The notes under the pieces: generated by a model | Databases searched by the model: none | Seen by the model: only the letters and a program-made list of their open reading frames with translations | What the model was told of the DNA's origin: nothing | Made by a program: the position numbers and the translations under genes | In this document: positions 23,011 to 34,844 of the stretch, piece after piece | Layout of the letters: each line of letters starts with the position of its first letter | How positions within the stretch are numbered: position 1 is the first letter of the stretch | Origin: Cercis canadensis | Taxonomy: Eukaryota; Streptophyta; Magnoliopsida; Fabales; Fabaceae | DNA: 64,000 nt | Direction: 5' to 3' | Assembly: GCA_003255065.1 (NCBI GenBank) | Contig: QAOA01007109.1 | Location: forward strand, 90,947-154,946

Positions 23011-24375
23011 TTCTAATGCTGCACTCTTTATTCAGCTTTGTGCTTTAGATGGCCAGAGAGCATCTACCATTTTTGTGGGATCGTTTAGAAGTTTAATGGC
23101 AAAAGTCCATTCTAGTAAATAAATAAATAAAAGCAGCAAAGGGTGAAATGGACGAAGACGAAAAAATGGTAGTCATCCAAACAGAAACTTATTTACAAGT
23201 CGTCTGAATGCCAAGAAGATAAGGATTTCTAGGTGTTTCTGTTCTTCTTGCTTTCACACATAGCAAGTTCATTAGAAAATTTGGACCATCAAATGATGCA
23301 GACACTTAATTTCTTTTTGTTTTTTGGCCATGCAGAGACTTAATGTCAGTAACATAGTTGTCGGCAAGTCTCCCAAGTCAATTAGTACTTTGGATTGTTC
23401 AATTAACAAGCTATTAAACACACTATTCAAATAAAAAATGTAACAAAAGTCGGCATCAGGAGTAATTAATATTAAAGATTGCGTATATGATCTGAACAAT
23501 TCAGTTGTGAAGATTCAAATCCTATAATGAAGTTGGTCAAACAAAGCAACAAAAATATTGATTCTTAAATTTTTCTATTTTTTCTTTCCTTGTTCTGTTT
23601 TGCGTAAGAAGCAAGATGAATAAGATGCAGGATTTGACTTCATTAATAAACTATATGGAGATGATGAATCATATTTCGTAAATGGTTTGTGTTCTTCAAT
23701 TCTCTGATTTCATGGAAGTGGTTGTTTATCCAAAAACTTATTGAATCTGTGATTTGTATGGATTATGACAACTGACAAGTTACAGAAAGGAATCTACGAA
23801 TCTTACTTGGGAAATTGTCAATTATAAAAAACAAAAGAACTTGTAAAAAAAAAAATAGGGATAAAAAAAGGTGTATATGATGATGAAAGCCTCTTGAATT
23901 AGACGAAGGTGAGTGATTGCACTGCCTATGTTGGCGCCTGGGTGTATAACATGACTTTTGACTTGTTTTTATATTAGATTACTCTATATAATATATCTTA
24001 TCTTTAGCAAAAAAATATTCTAGCATGATGTTCATACAGTTTTTCTTATGAAGATAACAGGCTACCTGTGCTCAATTTGCTGTAATCAAATCGATTAAAA
24101 AAAATAAAATTGTCTTGATTTGTCTTATGAAGAAAACAACCTACTATTTGAGCACATTTTAAAATGACTGCACAATGCCCCATTCAAGTAGGATTCGGTA
24201 TTTAATTAATGAACCAAATTTTAGAGTCATAAGAAGAAGATTCAAAGTGTTTTAATTAGGACAGATAATTTTAAAATGGTTACGTAAACGTTCATCCTCT
24301 AACTTGGCCAAATTAATGAAGCCTCATATCACTTTTGTTTAGAACTTTAATAATTGATGTACTATCTTAATAAGA

Positions 24376-24554
24376 GGACCCGAATTCGGTCATATTACTT
24401 AAGTCATGTTGCTCAAATTTGAGCCGTTAATTCTATTAAAGTTCTTTTGAATCATTAAGACACATTAATATTTAATAGTTCATATGAGCTTTAATGAAAT
24501 GGACGGCTCAAATCGGAGCAATATAACTTAAGTAACATGATCGGATTCAAATCC
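24376..24554. mobile_element. ~180-bp hairpin MITE (same family as 62541-62720)
   Basis: The two halves are inverted: AAGTCATGTTGCTCAAATTTGAGCCGT on the left pairs with ACGGCTCAAATCGGAGCAAT on the right, meeting at an ATTAATATTTAAT centre. The flanks TTAATAAGA and TTAACAAGA look like a diverged 9-bp duplication. It is older than the sister at 62541-62720, judging by arm divergence. Confidence 0.75.
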
Positions 24555-24749
24555 TTTAACAAGAGGTTATCTCTTGCTAATCAGTGGCACCTAAAACTTT
24601 AATAATTGATGTACTATCCTATCCACAAAAAGCCAAAGTGAAGAGAGAATATAAGATACCAGAGTTATTGTCTACTATCTGGTTGATAAAAAATTTAATA
24701 TGAATTTTCTAATTCTATTTTTTTTTTGTTCATATATCTATATGATCAG

Positions 24750-24882
24750 GACCTACTGGCAGGTGAGACAGAGAGCTCTGCAGTGACACTGGAATGGGCA
24801 ATCTCTGAGCTGTTGAAAAAGCCAGAGATGTTAAAGAAAGCAATCGAGCAGCTAGACAGAGTAATAGGCAGAGAAAGAGAGA
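24750..24882 (+). pseudogene. Cytochrome P450 I-helix exon fragment
   Basis: DLLAGETESSAVTLEWAISE then LLKKPEMLKKAIEQLDRVIG is the start of the second exon of an A-type (CYP71-clan) P450. It is preceded by a T-rich tract and ATCAG, as at a real splice acceptor. The oxygen-binding I-helix motif (A/G)Gx(D/E)T(T/S) reads AGETES. The fragment runs into GA-rich sequence after about 44 residues; no heme-binding Cys region is present. It was most likely captured by the surrounding element rather than being a resident gene. Confidence 0.8.
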
Positions 24883-24957
24883 TAGAGAAAAGAGGAGGGA
24901 GAAGAGAGAGGAAAAAAAAAAAAGCTGAGGGAGAGAGAAACAAAACAGAGAAATTAT

Positions 24958-25262
24958 GAAACAGAAAACAGAGGCAAAAGTTGAAAACAATGAGGATTGA
25001 GAAAGCAATCTCTCGATGTCATTTGCATCAACCACAATGGAAATGGAATCCCCCAACTTGGCTTCCTCCTGCTTCTCAATATCCTTAATCCACAACCCTG
25101 TATCCTCTGCTTCTTCAACCTATAAAGTGCACCGTTCACAATTTCCATCATCACTCGGTTCTCATGCTGTTGTGTCTTGGACCCCTCTGATTCCAATTCT
25201 CATTCATCTCCTCAAGAAACGCCTTCATCTCAGCATCATCAACATCAAATGAAACAACTGTT
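24958..25262 (-). pseudogene. Unidentified captured gene fragment, copy 2
   Basis: Same fragment as 22718-23010 and in the same orientation. On the minus strand AEDTGLWIKDIEKQEEAKLG then DSISIVVDANDIERL is open for over 100 codons, but the beginning is broken. The gene is not recognised. Confidence 0.55.
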
Positions 25263-25308
25263 GAAGCTCGCTAGTGAACTGCCACCTGGGTTACAATACC
25301 ATCATCTC

Positions 25309-25311
25309 CTA

Positions 25312-25376
<65 letters not shown>
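25309..25376. repeat. (TCTA)n microsatellite
   Basis: About 17 uninterrupted TCTA units at the inner edge of the right TIR. The sister element at 44.9 kb has a (TA)n at the same spot. Confidence 0.95.
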
Positions 25377-25377
<1 letters not shown>

Positions 25378-25814
25378 GTTTGGCTTTAGTGTTAATTTGC
25401 TAAGAAAAGGTGATTAAAAATTTTAAAATTATATCTTTTTAGTGACACATCAAAATTTTTGGATGGCTGACTGATGGATTAAAATTGCAACTTTGATGTA
25501 AATAGAATGACTAAATTGGTCAATTTTAAAATAGAAGAACCAAAATATTTATCCTAACAAAATAGAAAGACTAAAATTATAATTAAGTATATTTTAATTA
25601 AAAACATTTTTGATAAATACTTTAATTAAATCTTTTATTTTTTAAAACTTTTTTTTTTGGTTTCAGTTTACACATCATCTACAATTATCATTTTTAGATT
25701 TTGGATAAAATAGAAACAATTTTTACTTTAAAATAAAAAAATTCATAAAATTATTTAAAAATTTTGTTTATTGAAAAAGAGAAGTGTTTTTTTTTTTTTT
25801 TTTTTTTTTACAGG

Positions 25815-26740
25815 GACTCTATGGTATCAAATGAGTATGTTATATCACGCGACATGACAAACATCTATTATTGAGAGGTAATTTTTATATTTTACCAAAT
25901 ACAAAATATAATTTTTCACATTCTCTCAAACAAACTCGAGAACTATTGATTTGAGATTGTTAACTATGTATATCATTAACACGTTAATTATTCTCATATG
26001 GTATAACATACCATATTCACAAAGGTATCTAAAAAGCTCCTAAATAAAAAATATTTGAAAATTGATAAAGATGGAAATATCACATGGGTTAGAGAGAGAA
26101 AATTTGATGTCCCAATATATCAAACAACAAGAAGAAAGTATTTTACCAAAAAATAAATAAATAAACAGACATTTTATGATACAATATGAGTATGATATAC
26201 TATATTAACGTGACAAGTATACGTAAATTTTATATTTTATTAGATAGAAATATAATTTATCTTATTTTTTAAATAAACTTAAAAACAATTGACTAGTACA
26301 CATATCATTCACACATCGACTATTCTCATATAGTATGACATACTACATAAATATATATAAAAAAAAAAAAAAACATCTAAGAAACCTCTATAAATAAAAG
26401 GTATTTGAAAACTGAAAAGTGATAAAGATGGAGAGCGTCGGTTACTTGGAATCAACCAAGAAGAAAAGAGATTTATGTAGTGCATTCAGTTTGTCTCACT
26501 TACCGTGGAATTGCAAAATCCATAATTCATCTTGACCATCCAAACCGATTTTCTTAAAAATTACAAGGATTTAATGATATTTGAGTATGTCATATTACAT
26601 TAACGTAACAAGTATACATAAATTTTATATTTTATTAAATATAAACATACTTTATCTTATTTTTTAAATAAACTTAAAAATAATTAATTTATATATATAT
26701 CATTTACACATTAATTATTTTTATATAATATGACATAGGA
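25815..26740. repeat. Three copies of a ~180-bp palindromic repeat upstream of TPS copy 1
   Basis: Copies at about 25820-26030, 26170-26350 and 26575-26745 share GAGTATG(A/T)(T/C)ATA at the left, a TTTTATATTTTA(T/C) core, and an inverted TA(T/G)ATATGACATA-type right end. Each is a small fold-back, so this is a MITE cluster. No gene is seen between 25588 and 26870. Confidence 0.55.
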
Positions 26741-26880
26741 TATAAATATCGAAATCTCCTTTATCATCCGATCTTAACTTTTGAATTGAACCGACTATGA
26801 TGTGTTTTTTGGCTTTGGTTCGGTCGGTTAATTGCGGTCCAGTAGTTTTCGCTCACCCCTAGAGCTCCCCTGCAAAACTC

Positions 26881-26889
26881 TATAAATAG
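26881..26889 (+). promoter_or_regulatory. TATA box of TPS copy 1
   Basis: TATAAATAG lies 95 bases upstream of the ATG, in a region otherwise shared with TPS copy 2. The equivalent site there (about 50838-50847) reads AATATATAGG, a weaker match. Confidence 0.7.
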
Positions 26890-26975
26890 GGTTACATAGC
26901 TTGCTGCTTTTATAATTTCTCCATCATCTTCAAGCTTTCTATTACTAGAACCCTTCCAATTACTTTCTACTTTCA

Positions 26976-29900
26976 ATGGCTTCGTGTCACCCTTTACTTT
27001 CAATCTCTTCCACCAAACAGTCACCGTTTGTTGCATCCATGATCTCTAATATGAGAAGAACCCCATTTCTATCAAAAAATGGATATAGTTGTTTGCAAAA
27101 TAAAATCTATTTTACTACTGTCTCAAAACAAAGTAGAAACCACAACGTAAGGGCCTCTCTCTCTCTCTCTTATTCTTATACAAAAATTTCAGACTTCTTG
27201 TAGCTGACCTTATTAATTGATTTTGTAGGACGTCGATGATGTTCATATCAGACATGCAAAAGCTTTGAAGGAAGTTAAGCACATCCTGGGTAACAAGGTA
27301 AAGCAGAATGCTATTGAAGGTTTATCTATCATTGATTCTATCCAACGGTTGGGGATTGAATACCACTTTGAAGAGGAGATTCATGCTGTTCTGCAGAGGC
27401 AGCCACTGATGTTTGGCTCCCAAAGCTATTGTGGCAACAATGATCATGAGCTTTCTGAAGTTGCACTTCAGTTTCGTTTGTTAAGACAAGAAGGGTATTG
27501 GGTTCATGCGAGTAAGTTTGTCTTTCTCTGTGAAGGCAATCATTGTGTTATACGGTCATCTACTTCTAGCATGTTTGGTTTTGCTCCCAACTCCTCTAAA
27601 AATCAATTCCAAGGTTACTTCTCATAGGAGTTGGGTGTAACACGAAACAAGCACCAAATCTATTGTAAATATATGAAGGACTAACTCAAATTCTGAAATC
27701 ATTACTAAAATGGGTAAAAACACCTAAGTGAGTTTTCTCTGCCCATATTAAATTATAAGGTTTTACCCACTAGGTGTTCACTAAGCTTATTATGTCTACA
27801 TCATAACATTTGAAATTTAACATAACCCATTTAAAGTTCAACTGAATCACACTTGCCCACTTATTTTTTTTTTTTGTATACAAGTAAGATTCTTTATAAT
27901 TCTACATTTTTAAGCGTACAACATTTTTTTACTTTGCGACTAAATGCCATTAATTCCTTACTTGGTTACCTTTCTTAACACGTGAGACCACATGATGATC
28001 AAAACTAATATTCAATAATCCCCCTTTCAAGTTCTAAAGAAAAGTCAATATTTTAGAATTACTCATGCTAGTTTTTTTTTTTTTTTTTTGAAAATTGTGT
28101 GGATTGGGTGCAATCATGCAGAGTTGGTTGAGGAGTTCTAAGCTACTGCACCGAAATGTGAAATAAGTCATATCTCACATTTTTACATTGTTTTAATTTT
28201 ATACTATATCATAAAGTTTAAATTAAATATTAAAAATATTAAAATATTTACAATTAGGGTATTGAGGTAAATAAGTTCAAATGATATTGAAGTATGTAAA
28301 TTGAAAAAATGCATTATCTATGTCATTTAGCCTAACTTTTGACATGACATTAATTAGTGGTGTCATGACCATGAGAATGGTCACATGTTAAAGTCGTGTC
28401 ATTTTTATCAATTATCATGCTTTTAAGTCTTAAGAATTTTGAAGGAATATTTGAGGTAAGAGATTAATGATACATGCATATTATTTTACATTAGTATAAT
28501 TAATTATCATAATTCGAATTTTGTTGGATCCATTTTATTATTTTTTTAATTTCTTAGATAAATTGTTTAGTGTGAAATTATATGTGCTGTGTAACTAGTA
28601 TTTCTATGTCGATAAAATCAATTACAAAGTTTTTTCACCTAACACTTGAAGAAAATTTGGTGATGAATGGTTATTTTGTTATTAGATATTCAGGAAAAGC
28701 AATTTGATTTTCGAACTAGCAATATGCTAACACTTTCAATCTCATTAATTGCCCTGTACTGATCATGGGCCTGCCTATTAATGCCTATCTCAGACGTGTT
28801 TGACAACTTCATGGACAATGAAGGAAAACTCAAACAGAAATTTTGGGGAGACACAGAGGGATTGACTGGCTTGTTTGAAGCCTCACAATTAAGCATTGAA
28901 GGAGAAAATTTTCTTGATGAAGCTGGAAACCTAAGCCGCAAGCTTCTTAATGCATGGATGTCAAGATTTCCTGACCATCCTCAAGCCAAAGCAATTGCAA
29001 ACACACTGCAGTATCCTATTCACAAAAGTTTGACAAAATTCATGCCCACAAGGCCACAATTGAAAGCTTCAGGATGGACAAGTTCTTTACAAGATCTATC
29101 CAAACTAGATACCCATATCATGAGTTCCTTGCAATTGGAGGAAATTTCTGCAGTTTCTAGGTGAGTTTTCTCAAAAGAAAATTATATTTGGTTTTGAAAA
29201 CTTTATCGAGTTAAATATATTTTCCGACTTTGAATTATTTTTCAAATATCACTGTAGTCTCTGATTTATTTTTTGTATTACTTTAGTCTTCGAGTAATTA
29301 CTTTGTCTACTAAATCAATCTTTTAAGTAATCACTTTTACTACTACAGAGGATTGATTTGGCGGGTGGAGTAATTATTTGAGGATTAAAGTGATACAAAA
29401 AATAAATTATGGACTAAAATGATATTTGAGAAATACTTTAGGGACAAAAATAATATTTTAATTTTTTCTATTTCTCAAACTGCTATAATTTCAAGCGTAG
29501 GTGGCTGGAAGAACTAGGTTTGGCCAAGGACTTGAAGTTTGCTAGAAATGAACCAACTAAATGGCACATGTGCACAACGGCATGCCTCCCGGGTCCATGC
29601 TTTTCGGAGGAAAGGATTGAGCTCACAAAACCTTGGTCACTTGTTTACATAATTGATGATATTTTTGATATTTATGGAACAATTGATGAACTCACTCTCT
29701 TCACAGATGCTATCAACAGGTACCAACATTCATTATGTACATTATGCTTATGTAGACATCTCTTATCAATTAGGAAAAATATCTTTGGATGCAGATGGGA
29801 CTTGGAAGCAATGGAGCAATTACCAGACTACATGAAAGCTTCTTTCAAGGCTCTTTATGACACTACTAATGAGTTTGCCCTCAAGGTCCAAATAAAACAT

Positions 29901-31025
29901 GGATGGAACCCTAGAGACATTTTAATTAAATCGGTAAAATCTCGTGTATATTGGAAACATATTTTATGTATTGTGTTTGTATGAGATAAAAAAGTATCCC
30001 AGGCTAGCTGGTATTTGACATTTTTAAGCTTTCTTGGTACAGTGGAAGACACTGTGCAATGCTTTCCTGGTTGAAGCCACATGGTTTGGTTCAGGGAACT
30101 TACCAGAGGCTGAGGAGTACTTAAAGAATGGGATTCTCAGTTCAGGGATTCAAATGTTGATTGTGCACGCATTCTCTCTCATGGGTGAGGGTATTAACAA
30201 GAAAACTGTGTCTCTTATGGATGGGTTTCCAAGCCTAATATCTTCAACAGCCTCTATATTTCGCCTGTATGATGATTTGGAAGCAATTAAGGTAACTTAG
30301 AGAAAAAAAATTAAAAAGAAAAAATTATTCCCAAGTTCTAGAACTTAGCAAATTAAATAATTTGATATACTTGAACACTTTTATAGCATTATATATAAGA
30401 TACTCCGACTTATTAGATGTATACATCTAAAATATTTGCATCATGAGAATAGATATGATACCTACGAATTAGGTTCAACGATTAGGTATCTTCTAAATTT
30501 TAAATGATTTTTAATTGTCATAAAAAAATGGGAAGATCTTGAAATCTTAATAAATTGTAGTATTTCACATACTGTGGTGTGGTGAAAATACTTGCAGGAT
30601 CAAACATCCTCGTAATTAGGAAACAAGTATTGTCTCCACTTTAAATATCCCAAATTAGAAGATAGGGTATCTATAGTTTTGTGGATACACTGTTTAATTT
30701 TAACTTTCAACTAATGCAGAATGACAACCAAGATGTAAAAGATTGGTCCTATTTGAAGTGCCACATGAAGGACCACCCAGAAGTTTCAGCTGAACAGACA
30801 GTACAACTCGTAAATCAGAAGCTTTCAGATGCTTGGAAACGCCTCAACAAAGATCGCCTGATAACCCCAACAAACACATTTCCGCCATCTTTCGCTAAAA
30901 TTTGTGTGAATATTGCTCGGGTGGTACCTCTGATGTTTGAGGACTATGTCAAATTTTTGCTTCATGGTAGTGGTTGGTTCAAGGGTGTGCCTCAAGATCA
31001 GGCCCTGTGTGATAATAATAGCTAA
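26976..31025 (+). CDS. Terpene synthase, TPS-g subfamily (linalool/nerolidol synthase-like), copy 1
   Basis: Seven exons, 26976-27146, 27229-27511, 28794-29160, 29501-29719, 29795-29933, 30043-30291 and 30720-31025, join in frame at GT-AG sites to 577 residues. TPS enzymes ionise prenyl diphosphates to make mono- or sesquiterpenes. Residues 1-57 are Ser/Thr- and basic-rich, like a plastid transit peptide. The RRx8W motif is absent and [13 protein letters not shown] follows, as in TPS-g, which make acyclic alcohols. The metal-binding DDxxD is DDIFD (326-330). The second metal motif, normally DDLxSxxxE, reads DDLEAIKND (470-478): Ser is Ala and Glu is Asp. After Met548 ten residues of the J-K loop (YSYESNSPSR in the 20.7-kb fragment) are deleted in frame. 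It is open, but activity is doubtful. Confidence 0.85.
29214..29460. repeat. Fold-back MITE in TPS intron 3
   Basis: The left arm (TTTGAATTATTTTTCAAATA and TTTATTTTTTGTATTACTTTAG) matches the reverse complement of the right arm (about 29380-29460). The same insertion sits in intron 3 of TPS copy 2 (about 52727-52973), so it predates the duplication. Confidence 0.7.
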
Positions 31026-31800
31026 ATTTAGATGATTAGATGGCTTCTTCACCTTAATAATCATATTAGATCATAAAATACCATACTACCAATGTTTTGA
31101 AGTTTTTTACTAGAACCAATGTTTTGAATTCTCAACATAAAGGTAAAAATAAACTATTTAGTTGCCCCATCCACATCTAGATAGATTTGTTGAGTCTCTC
31201 CATTTCGGGATGGAGCAACCCAAAGTATGTATCGTCCCATCACCTTGAGAATCTGCAAATAAGTTAGATGATACAATGAATGTCACTTCATCTATTATTG
31301 GAGTGACTTGACCCCACCGGATTTTTGAAGGCAAATAATATTTTTACATATATATGTTAGTTGAAATTATTGAACTCATAAAAACCCGAAAAAAGAAAAA
31401 CATAAGCAATCCAATTTTACATATGAATTTGACATATTTAGTAAAAAGGATAATCCCAAACATAATTGGTTTTCACTTACTACATAGTGTCACACTAACT
31501 AAAGTATTAGAATCCAAGACATACAAAAAGAAAAACTTAAGCAAGTCATTAAAACAAAAATTGTATCATATCAAATTATCAATTGTATTAGTGTGTTACA
31601 ACATAGCATTTCGTAGTATGTAAATAACATTATTCAATCCCACAATACATTTGGAATAGTGGACGGACCTGGGAAGAAAACATAGCACATGAAGGAAGAT
31701 CCACCATTGAATGTCAGCTAAGAGGAAGAAAAAACACAGATAAAAAGACAACATTAAGAGAATAAATTATGATTTTTTCTTCTGATTTCCCTACATAGCT
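31026..31800. other. Spacer between TPS copy 1 and BAHD relic A
   Basis: It is almost identical to 54623-55496 between TPS copy 2 and its BAHD relic. No gene recognised; the ORF at 31354-31623 is low-complexity and lysine-rich. Confidence 0.5.
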
Positions 31801-32556
31801 TTGCTTGAGGACAAGTACCTTTTTCCGGCTGGGGGAAGATGTCATGAACCTGCCACGTTCTTGTTACTTGTCCATGTTCTTGCTGGTGTGGGTGTAACTG
31901 GACTTCCAGACACCATTATATTAGATGGAGCCCCAATTCAAAACCTAAAGAGTTGGGTTTACGACCAATACAAAAATGAGTTAGCCTCTACACATGTATC
32001 AACTTTTGTGGTAGTTTGTTATTTGGTTTGGGTTTGTTTGCTTAAATCACAAGATATAATGGTTAATTTCTCAGATGATGACGAACTCTGTCACTGTGTA
32101 TTTTCAGCAGATTGTAGAAATCGTTATGAATTTTCAATACCCGAAAGATATTTTGGGAATTGCATAACAATTTTTCTTGTACCACTTAAGCGGAAGGAGC
32201 TAGTGGGAGAGTTAGGGTTAGTTCAAGCAGTGAAAGCTATTGGAACCAAAGTTAAAGAATTGGAAGGTGGAGCTCTCAAAGGTGAAGAAAAATGGATGAT
32301 GACTAATGAAGAAATAAGGGAATTAGGGCAACAAGAAATGATAGTAGCTGCCTCCCCAAATTTTTGTGTCTATAAAACTGATTTTGGGTTGGGGAAGCTC
32401 AAGAAGACTGAAGTTGTCCATATGGATAGACCAGGAAACATATCACTTTCACAGAGCAAAGATGAAGAAGGTGGAATTGAAGTTGGTTTGGCACTTCCAA
32501 AACTTCAAATGGATAACTTCAATGTCATCATTAAACAATGCTTAGAACAAAACTAA
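31801..32556 (+). pseudogene. BAHD relic A (C-terminal half, still open)
   Basis: An open frame of 251 codons. From about 31912 it matches the C-terminal half of the intact BAHD protein (residues ~247-461), including YFGNC and DFGLG. The first ~37 codons (LFPAGGRCHEPATF and on) are not BAHD. The catalytic HxxxD half is absent, so it cannot be an acyltransferase. The open frame over the BAHD part implies recent origin. The sister relic B at 55.5 kb has lost the frame. Confidence 0.75.
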
Positions 32557-33370
32557 TATTGTCTTCAAGGAGACACACAAGTAGTTGAGTACTTGATATT
32601 TCATTGTAAAGGTACCGAGTTCAGTTTCACTAGAATTTTGGGAGGGGATAAACTACTTCATGTAGTGTAACCTCCAATGAATAATTAAAAAATAAAAATA
32701 AATTAATGTTAATTTTTTTTTTCTTTTCTTATACAAGCAAATAATGTTGACTTTTCGTATATTCGTTTTACTTTTTTGTTTTCTTGCTATGACCAAACTC
32801 CTTTTAAACAATGAATGCGTGAGATTTTATCTAACCGTTCATGAGAATCATGACTTTTAAGACAGACAAATATATAATAGTGTTAGAATATTTTCTACTA
32901 AGTACTCACTTGACTGTAGTATAGATCATAATTTACAAAATATAAAGGACAAAGTAATAAATATGTAGGATATAAAATTTTATTTTATATACATAATTTT
33001 TTTTAGATTTTTTTTCGTTTTCTTAATACGGATGTCAATAAATTTATATATTTTTTAAACTGAAAACTTTAAAAGTAGAGATGTAAGTGATGAATTAATA
33101 CTAAAAAAGAATCAAGTAAATGAATTCAATCATTTTAGATCACGTTCAGATCATCGTGATACAGTTCCAACATAGTGTAATAATTCAGTTAAAGAATTGA
33201 AGCTTAGCAAGAAAATAATTTTATTTTTTTTCAGTTTTTCTGTCATTTTCTGTCCTCCAAGTTGGATAAATCAAAACATAAAACCCATATTTTTGTCAAC
33301 ATCGTCTTGAGGATAGAGCGTCTCCTAATTATGGGATTATTTATCGTCTTTTAGGTTTTCGATCTCTGTT
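32557..33370 (+). repeat. BAHD 3' flanking block, copy 2 of 5
   Basis: Recognised by TTGGATAAATCAAAACATAA (about 33262) and the CATCGTCTTGA stretch that follows. It is more diverged than the other copies. Confidence 0.65.
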
Positions 33371-33879
33371 TATTGGGAATTTTATTCTGTTATTTAGTTG
33401 TGTTGGTTCAACTAATCACTTTTATTGTTAGAGTTCTAAATTAGGTACAGTGACAAATCCATAGATAATTGAATTGGAGCCAAACAGTAATGGCTGGGAA
33501 GCCAGACTATAAAAGTAGAGATTCTAATTAATTACCAAAGCAATTTGGTAAAACATGTGGCTGATTGGGTATATTGAAGGAGCAGATATTTTTGGATTGC
33601 TACAACACCAGTGGTGAGACTCTGACAAAAATGTTGTTTATTAAATATTTTTATAGCGTATTTTATGCAATGATCAAGAATTGGACTTGAGTTAGAATGT
33701 AGGAGAATATTGTAGAAGTTTTTGATGTAAGTGTCTCATTAGGCTATTTTCTTAATAAAATATTTGTTATTTAAAAGAAATGTCTTCTATTGTGTTTGGT
33801 TATAGGGGTAGAGCGACAAATGAGTGAATGTTGAATGAATGGGTAAAAGTTTTAAGGATTGAAAGTAGGAAGCAATGTG

Positions 33880-34480
33880 AATGACCTGTGAGTTTAGTGA
33901 CACTTCCTTTAGTCATAAGAACAAAAGGGTCTAATGTCATGGGTTTTGATGAGGATCATCAAGGAGCACCAGTGGATCCTCTACACATGTCCAGAGGGCC
34001 AATTACAAGGGCTAGAGCTAAGAAGATACAATCCACCTTGGGAGGGCTGATTGAAGAAGCTTGGGTTAGTGAAGACTTGGACCAAGAGAGCATACAAAGG
34101 TTTGTGAACATCATTCAAGCCATTGAGGGTACAACTGGGCCGAGCATGGAGCACCAAGTTGGGACACTGGACCAAGTTATCACTTAGAGCTTTTTTTTTT
34201 TTTGTGCTGAAAAATGCCACTTGTGTTTTTGGGTTTTAGTTGTTTTAGGTTCAAATAATATATTCAACATTTTAGTAATTGAGACTTTAGTTATTGAGTC
34301 TTTTACTAAATTAGGGTGTTTTCTAGGTTTGACATAGGTTTGCTAAAGTATTTTGCTTTAAAGGGAGGTCAGCCCCCTTGTGGTGGTCATAACTTTGAAC
34401 AATGAAATGAGATTAATGAAATGTTTATTTTTTTGATTCTTTTGAAGAACTTTGGAACTTATTAAGAATGGTGATTATTG
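33880..34480 (+). mobile_element. Ty3/gypsy-type retroelement relic
   Basis: The 33888-34187 frame contains GPITRARAKKIQ, a motif common at the end of plant gypsy polyproteins, followed by a T-run and non-coding sequence. It is a small fossil; no reverse transcriptase or integrase is seen. Confidence 0.5.
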
Positions 34481-34729
34481 TGGTGTTCAACTAAGACTTA
34501 TCATTCACCCCTTATCCCCTCTTAAGTGTGGCGTTTATATCATTCCTGGATACCTTTAGTTCCCACTTCGCTAAGTGATAGGTCAAGGTCCTCTTTGTTT
34601 TGATTTTTGTTTAAAAACTTGATTAGATGTTCTTGGGCACTTCGGATTTTCTCTAATTGTTGTTGGGTCTCGAGGCAAGTCTGAGAGGTTCATATCATTT
34701 GGTATTAGAGCCTCACCTCGTCTGGTTAG

Positions 34730-34830
34730 TGTGCCTCGTGGGTACGGTTCCTTGCACAAGGATGTGTAGTTTAAAGGGGTCAGGCCCCACAAGTTTGGTT
34801 CCCTGCATGAGGATGTGTAGTCTAAAGGGG
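34730..34830. repeat. Imperfect ~68-bp tandem repeat
   Basis: GGTTCC(T/C)TGCA followed by AGGATGTGTAGT(T/C)TAAAGGGGT occurs twice (about 34747 and 34797). Confidence 0.6.
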
Positions 34831-34844
34831 TTGGGTTTGTTAAG

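Larger units (their letters stand above)
22477..25587. mobile_element. Mutator-like non-autonomous element with captured gene fragments (Pack-MULE type)
   Basis: The arms at 22477-22700 and about 25380-25587 are inverted copies of each other over about 200 bases. Shared blocks include TAATCACCTTTTCTTA and its complement, and the TTAGCCATCCAA / TTGGATGGCTGA pair. Directly outside the arms is a perfect 9-bp direct repeat TATATTTTA (22468-22476 and 25588-25596). Long TIRs with a 9-bp duplication are the Mutator signature. No transposase is seen. The interior holds two copies of an unidentified minus-strand gene fragment, a P450 exon fragment and a nested hairpin MITE. A second member of the family, cut by an assembly gap, is at 44425-45073. 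Confidence 0.75.

Noticed and set aside
24726-24959. P450 as a third gene of a terpene cluster
   Set aside because: Only about 44 residues of one exon, inside a Mutator-like element, without the heme-binding region.
25016-25252. Plus-strand ORF beginning MSFASTTMEMESPN, also at 44694
   Set aside because: It is the reverse strand of the captured gene fragment. The minus-strand reading is more protein-like and neither is a gene.
25177-25389. ORF ending in a repeated YLSI pattern
   Set aside because: The repeat is a direct translation of the (TCTA)n microsatellite.
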